Below are positions 6,629 to 11,412 of a stretch of 11,412 nt of DNA, in pieces. This stretch comes from an uncultured Clostridia bacterium (GTDB lineage Bacteria > Bacillota > Clostridia > Christensenellales > Aristaeellaceae): assembly GCA_946534455.1 (NCBI GenBank), contig CAMNCR010000201.1, positions 1-11,412 on the forward strand. The letters run 5' to 3'. The position numbers and the translations under genes were made by a program. Within the stretch, counting starts at the first letter, position 1; every line of letters starts with the position of its first letter. A model generated the notes under the pieces. That model did not search any database. It had not been told where the DNA came from and worked only from the letters and a program-made list of their open reading frames with translations.

Positions 6629-7696
6629 TCAGTCGAAGCAGTCACCCACATGGTTGATCATGACCTCGACGCCCAGCGGCGTTTCGTACTCTTCAAAGAC
6701 GTAATAGGTATCCCCGGGGACCTTCGGCTTTTCCACCTCATCCGCCAGCTCCGGCCGCTGCCACAGGGAGTTGGTGAAAACGGTCGTACCGCCGTTGGCC
6801 GAGGCGCCGCTCTGCACGTATCCGATCACGGACTGCTCCGTCCAGCTGTAGGTCACCGGCTGACCGTTGACGACCACCGGCAGATCGCTCGCCGTAGCGG
6901 ACCAGCCGTTGCCCTCGCTCAGAATGAAGATCTGCCCGTTGGAAAGCGTCACCGCAATGCTCGAGGGCCGCTTGCCGGCCGCGTTATTGTCGTCATCCCA
7001 GATCTTCTGCACGGAGACGGAGGTCACCTCGCGCTGATAGGTATTGGTGATCGTCGTTCCGCTCACGGAGGTGGTGTACATGGGCACCGGCGCCTCATTC
7101 ACCGAATAGGCGATTTCATTCCCGTCCGCGTCGTTCTTCGGCATGCCCTCAAAGGTATGCGCCCAGCCGGTGCCGGCGGACAGCGTCGCACTGTCCACAG
7201 CCGCGCCGTTGGCGTACAGCGTCACGGAGATGGATTCCGGCCGGTTGCCGTCCTCGTTGTTGTTGTCCTCCCAGATCTTGGTGACCGGGATATCAACGGT
7301 TTCCTCTTCCTCCTCGGGCTCTTCCTCCGGCTCCTCCTCCTCGGAGGGTGCGTAGTGGTTGAACAGCGAGGCGGTCGCGGTACCGTCCTCCTCCACCACC
7401 ACGGTCATGGAGGTGATGCTGTCGGTCTGCAGGGTATAGTCCTCGACCAGGGTGTCCGCGTTGAGCTCCGTCACCGTATAGGTACCGGGAGCCAGATCAT
7501 CCAGCTCAAACTGACCGCCGGTAAACTCGCTGTATGAGATGGTCATGGGCATGCGTTCATCCGGACCGTCAATCCGGAAGATCAGCGCCCCCAGATCCGC
7601 ACCCTCCGGCGCCTCTGCGACAGAAACGGCCAGACAGCCGCACAGCAGCGCCAGCAGGCAGAGCAGGGAAACGAGATACAGATACCATTTTTTCAT
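6629..7696 (-). CDS. Secreted Cna_B-domain surface protein with acidic linker and cysteine-ended tail
   Basis: A 355-residue exported protein. Residues 1-29 are a signal peptide; it could be cut after AEA (27-29) or, less likely, at an atypical lipobox LCGC (18-21). Three beta-sandwich domains follow. Domain 1 (about 35-115) has the Cna_B-like GGQFELDDLAPGTYTVTE and ends FNHY, but the isopeptide lysine position seems to be Arg (FRIDG). After an acidic linker (119-132, nearly all Glu), domain 2 (about 134-220) has VTKIWEDNN, YSVNE and TNTY. Domain 3 (about 224-310) has VQKIWDDDN, YSWTE and FTNS. Domains 2 and 3 keep the Lys/Glu/Asn set (K140/E201/N218; K231/E287/N309) used for internal isopeptide bonds in the family. 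The tail (about 312-355) ends GDCFD; C353 is the only cysteine of the mature protein. There is no LPXTG motif or terminal membrane helix. The start has AGGGGAG 9 nt upstream. Likely an adhesin or envelope scaffold by domain type; ligand unknown. Confidence 0.85.
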   Translation of the reverse strand: MKKWYLYLVSLLCLLALLCGCLAVSVAEAPEGADLGALIFRIDGPDERMPMTISYSEFTGGQFELDDLAPGTYTVTELNADTLVEDYTLQTDSITSMTVVVEEDGTATASLFNHYAPSEEEEPEEEPEEEEETVDIPVTKIWEDNNNEDGNRPESISVTLYANGAAVDSATLSAGTGWAHTFEGMPKNDADGNEIAYSVNEAPVPMYTTSVSGTTITNTYQREVTSVSVQKIWDDDNNAAGKRPSSIAVTLSNGQIFILSEGNGWSATASDLPVVVNGQPVTYSWTEQSVIGYVQSGASANGGTTVFTNSLWQRPELADEVEKPKVPGDTYYVFEEYETPLGVEVMINHVGDCFD

Positions 7697-7786
7697 GTCT
7701 ACGAACTCCCCTTCAAATCCTGTTCAGTTCCGGAGCCAAATCATGGTCTGATCCGGCTTATGGATGCTTATTTTTCTACATATTTG

Positions 7787-7815
7787 ATTATAAGGTTTTT
7801 AGTTTTAAAAAGCAA
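7787..7815 (-). promoter_or_regulatory. Probable sigma-A promoter of the Cna_B gene
   Basis: On the minus strand TTGCTT (7810-7815), a 17-nt A/T-rich spacer and a perfect TATAAT (7787-7792). The -35 box is weak (three of six). The stretch around it (about 7770-7870) is much richer in A/T than the rest of the window, as expected for a promoter region. The predicted leader is about 84 nt. The Cna_B gene and perhaps the solute-binding gene behind it would start here. Confidence 0.6.
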
Positions 7816-7897
7816 TATGGTTTTCAGGTTTTGTATCTATTCCTGATGAGCAGAATTTGCTTTTTTTTCTGCATCTCCCCGGCCGTCTGATGCTCTC

Positions 7898-7928
7898 CCC
7901 GGGGGGACGCTGCGCTCAGTCCCCCGGG
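7898..7928 (-). terminator. GC-rich hairpin over the end of the glycosyltransferase gene
   Basis: CCCGGGGGGAC (7898-7908) pairs with GTCCCCCGGG (7919-7928) with a single bulged G and a 10-nt loop. The stem includes the last codons and the stop of the glycosyltransferase gene. No U tract follows on the minus strand (an A tract comes some 25 nt later), so it is not a standard intrinsic terminator; it may stabilise the 3' end or slow polymerase. Confidence 0.35.
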
Positions 7929-8938
7929 ATCCCCTTCCCGTCCGTTTCCTCCTCAATCCAGTGCCTCCGGTAGGGCTCCCAGGTCCGGTCGCTGATAATA
8001 TACCTCGGCCTGTGCTTGGCCTCCAGGTAGGTTTTCCCCACATACTGGCCGATAATCCCCAGGCTGATCAGCTGAATTCCGCCCAGCAGGCAGATGATGC
8101 AGACCGTCGAGGCCCAGCCGGCCACCGTGTGCCCCAGAAACGCCTCGATCACCGCCCAGATCATGGCCGCCAGTCCCAGCACGCTGAACCCGATGCCGAA
8201 CCCCGTGATGATCGTAATGGGCTTGACGGACAGGCTTGTGATGCCGTTAAAGGCCAGCGCCAGCATTTTCCGCAGGGGATAGTGGCTTTCCCCGGCCATG
8301 CGTTCCCTGCGCTCGTAGAAGACCGATGTGCTGGGATAGCCGACCAGCGGCACCAGCCCCCGCAGGAAGATGTTGACCTCCTCAAAATCCGCGAAGCTCT
8401 GCAGCACGCGGCTGGAGATCAGGCGGTAGTCCGCGTGATTGTATACCACATCCGCGCCCAGCGCCGCCATCAGCCGATAGAAGCCCTGAGCGGTGGTCCG
8501 CTTGAACCAGGTGTCCGTTTTTCGCTCCGAGCGGACGCCGTATACCACCTCATAGCCTTCCCAGTAGCGCCGGAGCATCTCATCCATGGCGTTCAGATCA
8601 TCCTGCCCGTCGCAGTCGATGGAGATGGTCACGTCGCACCGGTCCCGTGCCTCCATCAGGCCCGCCAGCACCGCGTTCTGATGGCCGCGGTTCCGGCTCT
8701 GGCTGATGCCGAGGAAGGCCTCATCCTTCGACGCCATGCCGCAGATCAGCTCCCAGGTCCGATCCCTGGAACCGTCATTCACAAACAGAATCCGGCTCCT
8801 GCTGCTGATCAGCCCCGCGTCGCACAGCGACTGCAGCTTCTGCCGGAACAGGGGTCCGGTGAGGGGCAGCACCGCCTCCTCGTTGTAGCAGGGAATGACG
8901 ATCCAGAGAATGGGCTTTGCCTGACTGTTTTCCTTCAT
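7916..8938 (-). CDS. GtrB/DPM1-like family 2 membrane glycosyltransferase
   Basis: A 340-residue polyprenyl-phosphate glycosyltransferase of the GtrB/ArnC/dolichyl-phosphate-mannose-synthase type. These move a sugar from a nucleotide donor to undecaprenyl phosphate on the cytoplasmic face, for later use in wall polymers or surface glycans. Seen: GT-A start LWIVIPCYNEE (11-21), FVNDGSRDRT (52-61), RNRGHQNAVLAG (82-93), the metal-binding DCDGQDD (108-114), and two membrane helices at about 241-266 and 273-300, followed by a basic tail typical of GtrB. The open frame extends to 9001, but I chose the ATG at 8936-8938: it gives the family N-terminus and has AAAGGGGAG about 10 nt upstream; the longer form would read through the preceding terminator. 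No flippase or acceptor transferase gene (GtrA or GtrC type) is adjacent. The sugar cannot be predicted. Confidence 0.9.
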   Translation of the reverse strand: MKENSQAKPILWIVIPCYNEEAVLPLTGPLFRQKLQSLCDAGLISSRSRILFVNDGSRDRTWELICGMASKDEAFLGISQSRNRGHQNAVLAGLMEARDRCDVTISIDCDGQDDLNAMDEMLRRYWEGYEVVYGVRSERKTDTWFKRTTAQGFYRLMAALGADVVYNHADYRLISSRVLQSFADFEEVNIFLRGLVPLVGYPSTSVFYERRERMAGESHYPLRKMLALAFNGITSLSVKPITIITGFGIGFSVLGLAAMIWAVIEAFLGHTVAGWASTVCIICLLGGIQLISLGIIGQYVGKTYLEAKHRPRYIISDRTWEPYRRHWIEEETDGKGIPGD

Positions 8939-8948
8939 GATGGCCGAT

Positions 8949-8972
8949 CTCCCCTTTCTCGCTGAAAAGGGG
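8949..8972 (-). promoter_or_regulatory. Glycosyltransferase Shine-Dalgarno with possible masking hairpin
   Basis: On the minus strand AAAGGGGAG (8949-8957) precedes the ATG at 8938. The AAAGGGG part (8951-8957) is complementary to CCCCTTT (8966-8972), which is itself part of the 3' arm of the upstream terminator. The two pairings exclude each other. The base pairing is seen; a regulatory role is inference. Confidence 0.4.
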
Positions 8973-8992
8973 CTGCCCTGCGGCAGCCCCTT
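8963..8992 (-). terminator. Intrinsic terminator after the pepP-efp-CD1247 operon
   Basis: A perfect 11-bp stem, AAGGGGCTGCC (8967-8977) with GGCAGCCCCTT (8982-8992), has a 4-nt loop and begins 5 nt after the stop of the zinc-ribbon gene. On the minus strand it ends in CCCCTTTTCAGC, so the U tract is short. The glycosyltransferase ATG lies only 28 nt further on, with no room for a promoter, so some read-through must feed that gene unless it has a promoter inside the upstream gene. Confidence 0.8.
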
Positions 8993-8997
8993 CCTTG

Positions 8998-9426
8998 TCA
9001 CTCCTCATCCTCCGGTGTGTCAATCGGCAGCTCGGGAAACAGCTCCTTCCCGCACTGCGGGCACAGAGCTTCTTCATCGAAATCTACCTCGTCCGGCTCG
9101 ATCTGAATCTGCGCGCCGCAGTGAGGACATTCATAGAGGATCATGCCCTCCTCGTCCTCGCCGTCCGCGTCCTCCTCCTCGCCGTCCGCCTCATCCTCGG
9201 CCTCGTCGTAGAGGTTGGCTTCCAGATCGGCCAGATCCTGGTCGATGCTTTCCACGTAGTCACTCAGCTCACCTTGGGACTCTGCCAGGGCTTCAAAGGC
9301 TTCGCCCACATCCCCCAGCACCTGCAGGATTTCCCGGATCAGCCGGTGAGAATCCTTTTCGGGATTCAGCTTCATGCCCTCCGCGAGGCCCTGCAGATAA
9401 CTGATTTTGTCCGTCAGCTGGCTCAT
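8998..9426 (-). CDS. CD1247-type protein with C-terminal zinc ribbon
   Basis: A 142-residue cytoplasmic protein of unknown function that matches what I recall of the CD1247 N-terminal-domain family of Clostridia. The N-terminal helical domain has KISYLQGLAEGM (7-18) and continues through LIREILQVLGDVGEAF and SDYVESIDQDLADLE to about residue 70. Then comes a low-complexity acidic linker of D, E, A and G (about 74-93). The end is a zinc ribbon with CPHC (100-103) and CPQC (122-125). Homologues are sometimes labelled transcription regulators, which this sequence does not support. The start has AAGGGAG 7 nt upstream and lies 27 nt past the efp stop, so it is in the same operon. A coiled-coil adaptor is possible by composition, but I cannot assign a role. 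Confidence 0.8.
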   Translation of the reverse strand: MSQLTDKISYLQGLAEGMKLNPEKDSHRLIREILQVLGDVGEAFEALAESQGELSDYVESIDQDLADLEANLYDEAEDEADGEEEDADGEDEEGMILYECPHCGAQIQIEPDEVDFDEEALCPQCGKELFPELPIDTPEDEE

Positions 9427-9453
9427 TGCGGTTCTCCCTTCCCCGGCGCGGCG

Positions 9454-10011
9454 TCAGGCGCGTTTGAGATATTCGCCGGTCCGCGTATCGATCTGAATCT
9501 TGTCGCCGGTGTTGATAAACAGCGGCACCTGCAGGCTGAAGCCGGTCTCCAGCGTGGCGGGCTTGTAGGTATTGGACGCGGTATCGCCGGCGAAGCCGGG
9601 CTCGGTATCCGTCACCTCAAGCACGACGAAGTTCGGCGCTTCCACGGAGAAGGCGCTGCCCTTGAAGAAGCGAACGGTCACATTGGTGCCTTCCTTCACG
9701 AAGGGAATCGCGTCCTCGACCTGATCCTTGCTCAGCGGCAGCTGCTCATAGGACTCCACGTCCATGAAATAGTACAGATCGCCGTCGTTGTACACGTACT
9801 GCATTTCCTTGGTCTCGATGATGGCCTTGGGCATCTTGTCCGTGGGGTTGAAGCTGCGCTCCACCACCGCGCCGGTCATGACGTTCTTGATCTTCGTCCG
9901 GACAAAAGCAGCGCCCTTGCCAGGCTTCACGTGCTGGAAATCAACAATGTTCCAGACGCCGCCGTCCCATTCGATGGTAATGCCTTTCTTGAAATCGCCA
10001 GCGGTAATCAT
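9454..10011 (-). CDS. efp: Translation elongation factor P
   Basis: A full-length 185-residue EF-P, the ribosome-binding protein that enters the E-site side of the peptidyl site and speeds peptide bond formation at runs of proline. Three beta-barrel domains: KOW-like domain I with the functional tip HVKPGKGAAF (27-36), where K32 is the residue modified or used unmodified in the family; domain II from about 66; and domain III with the signature TDTEPGFAGDTASN (133-146), KPATLETG and VPLFINTGDKI. The strong Shine-Dalgarno GGAGGAG lies 7 nt before the ATG at 10009-10011. No gene for an EF-P modifying enzyme (EpmA, EarP or YmfI types) is beside it. It lies 44 nt downstream of the aminopeptidase gene, a pairing common in Bacillota. 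Confidence 0.98.
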   Translation of the reverse strand: MITAGDFKKGITIEWDGGVWNIVDFQHVKPGKGAAFVRTKIKNVMTGAVVERSFNPTDKMPKAIIETKEMQYVYNDGDLYYFMDVESYEQLPLSKDQVEDAIPFVKEGTNVTVRFFKGSAFSVEAPNFVVLEVTDTEPGFAGDTASNTYKPATLETGFSLQVPLFINTGDKIQIDTRTGEYLKRA

Positions 10012-10043
10012 TCTTTCTCTCCTCCATTTTCAGGGTTTCTGGA

Positions 10044-10057
10044 AACATATATATGTT
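10044..10057. repeat. 14-bp perfect palindrome between pepP and efp
   Basis: AACATATATATGTT is its own reverse complement and overlaps the aminopeptidase stop codon (10056-10058). It has no loop, so it is not a good RNA hairpin. It could be a protein-binding site or chance in an A/T-rich spot. Confidence 0.35.
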
Positions 10058-11129
10058 ACAGGATGATCAGCTGCTTGTCCGCCGTGGTCAGCGTTTCGCA
10101 GCCGTTTTCCTTCACCAGACAGGTATCCTCGATCCGGACGCCGCCCAGGCCCGGAATATACACGCCGGGCTCCACCGTGATCACAACGCCGGGGCGCAGG
10201 ATTTCATGGCACTTGGGACTCAGCCGGGGCTCCTCATGGATATCGATGCCCACCGCGTGACCCAGCCCGTGTCCGAACCGGCCGGCAAATCCCCGGGCAT
10301 CGATCACATCCCGGGCCAGCCGGTCAATGTCGTAGCAGTTTTTGCCGGCGGCCAGCGCATCCACGCACAGGGTCTGCGCCCGCAGCACCGTGTCGTACAC
10401 CCGGCGCATTTCCTCCCCGGGCTGCCCCAGGGCGACGGTGCGGGTCATGTCGCTGCAGTATCCTCCGACCTTCGCGCCGAAGTCCATGGTAATCATGTCC
10501 CCCGCGCAGAGCTTCCGGCTCCCGGGAACCGCGTGAGGCAGGCTCCCGTTTTCCCCGGAGGCGATGATCGTATCAAAGGCGTTCCCGTCCGCCCCCAGCC
10601 GCAGCATCGTGAAATCCAGCTCGATCTGCAGCTCCTTCTCCGTCATTCCCACCCGGATTTTCGGCAGGATGGCCCGGAAGGCTTCGGAGGTGATGTTTGC
10701 CGCCTTGCGCATGATGAGCACTTCCGACGGGGTTTTGATTTCCCGCAGCTTCTGGGGCGCCTTTTCCAGGGGAACGCAGGTCACGTCCTCCCCGATGGCC
10801 CCCCGCAGCCGGTCAAAGCTCTCCACCGAAAGATAGTTGGCCTCGAACCGCAGCTCCGCAATCCGATCCTCCCGCATCAGCTCGGCCAGGCAGTGGTTAT
10901 GATCCCGGGCATTGTCCACCGTGATCACGGTGAAATCCGGGGCCATCCTTTCCGCCGCCTCCGTATACCGGGAGTCCGTGATGATGGCCTGCCGGTCCGC
11001 GGAGAGATACACCAGCCCCTCGCCCGTGTATCCCTCGGTCAGATAAAACATATTGGATGGATCGTGCACCACCACAGCCACGCCGGTGCCCAGATGGAGC
11101 AGATCCCGCAGCCTCTCTGAAGCTGTCAT
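10056..11129 (-). CDS. pepP: Xaa-Pro aminopeptidase (M24 family)
   Basis: A 357-residue cytoplasmic metallopeptidase that removes the N-terminal residue from peptides with proline in second place. The N-terminal creatinase-like domain spans about 1-125 (MFYLTEGYTGEG, then ITDSRYTEAA); the pita-bread catalytic domain follows. The five metal ligands are in place: D216 (MDFGAK), D227 (CSDMTRT), H291 (GHGLGHAVG), E320 (TVEPGVYIP) and E334 (GVRIEDT). H199 in LPHAVPG and H298 in DIHEEP are also typical. This is the short form of about 355 residues found in Bacillota, next to efp. The start has a weak site (GGAAAGG, 10 nt away) and a small hairpin, AGCTGTC with GGCAGCT, in the leader. The gene name is a family-level choice: substrate width is not readable, and a Pro dipeptidase (PepQ type) is the alternative. 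Confidence 0.92.
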   Translation of the reverse strand: MTASERLRDLLHLGTGVAVVVHDPSNMFYLTEGYTGEGLVYLSADRQAIITDSRYTEAAERMAPDFTVITVDNARDHNHCLAELMREDRIAELRFEANYLSVESFDRLRGAIGEDVTCVPLEKAPQKLREIKTPSEVLIMRKAANITSEAFRAILPKIRVGMTEKELQIELDFTMLRLGADGNAFDTIIASGENGSLPHAVPGSRKLCAGDMITMDFGAKVGGYCSDMTRTVALGQPGEEMRRVYDTVLRAQTLCVDALAAGKNCYDIDRLARDVIDARGFAGRFGHGLGHAVGIDIHEEPRLSPKCHEILRPGVVITVEPGVYIPGLGGVRIEDTCLVKENGCETLTTADKQLIIL

Positions 11130-11177
11130 TTCTTCGCCGCCTTTCCGAAGCTGCCTCTGCAGACAGCTCCGTCGGCT

Positions 11178-11206
11178 ATCTTACCATATCCGGCTTCATT
11201 TGAAAA
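11178..11206 (-). promoter_or_regulatory. Possible promoter of the pepP-efp-CD1247 operon
   Basis: On the minus strand TTTTCA (11201-11206), a 17-nt spacer, and TAAGAT (11178-11183); each box matches consensus at four of six positions. Transcription would start near 11171, giving a leader of about 42 nt. No terminator is visible between thrC and this site, so read-through from thrC is also possible. Confidence 0.45.
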
Positions 11207-11211
11207 GTTTT

Positions 11212-11412
11212 TTAATCAAATTCCTTCAGCACGGCCTCGCCCATGGCGTCCCGGTCGCACACCGCCCGGTGGCGGACCGGCAGCTCCCGCAGCCTGCGCA
11301 CGGCCTCCGGCATCGCCACGCCGCTGATCTCCTCCAGCCGCTCGCTGGCGGCGAAGGCATCCGGCTGCTCCGCTTCCCCGCCGATTCCCCGCAGCACATC
11401 CGCCGCGAATTT
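11212..11412 (-). CDS. thrC: Probable threonine synthase, C-terminal fragment (start outside window)
   Basis: The frame is open from the window edge to TAA at 11212-11214, giving the last 66 residues. They resemble the C-terminus of clostridial threonine synthase: KFAADVLRGIGG (as in the SPYKF segment after the PLP domain), a helix with AASERLEEISGVAMPEAVRRL, then LPVRHRAVCDRDAM near the end. Threonine synthase converts O-phosphohomoserine to threonine with PLP; the catalytic lysine and cofactor sites are off-window, so the call rests on the tail alone. An alternative is another small-molecule enzyme with a similar helical end. The in-frame GTG at 11395-11397 is internal, not a start. Confidence 0.65.
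   Translation of the reverse strand, partial: KFAADVLRGIGGEAEQPDAFAASERLEEISGVAMPEAVRRLRELPVRHRAVCDRDAMGEAVLKEFD

Noticed and set aside
6629..6700. Sortase LPXTG signal in the Cna_B protein
   Set aside because: No LPXTG-like motif is followed by a hydrophobic helix and basic end; TPLGV is not followed by a membrane segment.
8939..9001. Longer glycosyltransferase start
   Set aside because: It would place an intrinsic terminator inside the coding region and add residues without family similarity.
8995..10260. Plus-strand frame spanning the backs of three genes (zinc-ribbon, efp, pepP)
   Set aside because: It crosses gene boundaries of three well-supported genes and codes for no known fold; absence of stops follows from codon bias. 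The same applies to 10053-11120 and 641-1171.
1..11412. CRISPR array, tRNA or rRNA gene, insertion sequence, phage or defence genes
   Set aside because: I saw no regular repeats, no cloverleaf-type sequence, no transposase, integrase or nuclease motif. Every sizeable frame is accounted for by housekeeping or envelope genes, and no gene-free stretch exceeds about 220 nt.

Overview
The window reads as a housekeeping stretch of a GC-rich bacterium, most likely an anaerobic member of the Clostridia (Bacillota). Pointers are an RNA polymerase beta' without the large trigger-loop insertion of Proteobacteria, a short ACT-type SerA of about 390 residues, a CD1247-type protein behind efp, Gram-positive Shine-Dalgarno sites, and a Cna_B (isopeptide-type) surface protein. 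A gut or rumen lineage such as the Christensenellales is a guess only.

Layout. The plus strand carries only the 3' half of rpoC (1-1716), closed by a strong intrinsic terminator. Everything else lies on the minus strand. In transcription order (right to left) it is: the 3' end of a probable threonine synthase (thrC, cut by the window edge); a probable promoter; Xaa-Pro aminopeptidase, elongation factor P and a CD1247-type zinc-ribbon protein as one operon ending in a hairpin terminator; a GtrB/DPM-like membrane glycosyltransferase just behind that terminator; a promoter and a secreted three-domain Cna_B-type protein; a very long family-5 solute-binding protein with no transporter genes beside it and no lipobox; its strong terminator; a promoter; and the serine operon serC-serA, which converges on rpoC.

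How the genes work together. SerC and SerA carry out the first two steps from 3-phosphoglycerate towards serine and are translationally close-coupled. EF-P relieves ribosome stalling at polyproline; the aminopeptidase cuts Xaa-Pro bonds; the CD1247 protein has no known job but shares the transcript. The Cna_B protein and the solute-binding protein are adjacent, both exported, both carry long acidic stretches, and have only 73 nt between them, so they may be one transcript.

I found no defence system, mobile element, CRISPR array or RNA gene. The points most worth a second look are the Cna_B/solute-binding pair, the lone near-terminal cysteine in the Cna_B protein, a possible Shine-Dalgarno-masking structure in front of the glycosyltransferase, the codon-usage shift inside rpoC, and the separation of rpoC from the usual ribosomal str genes.
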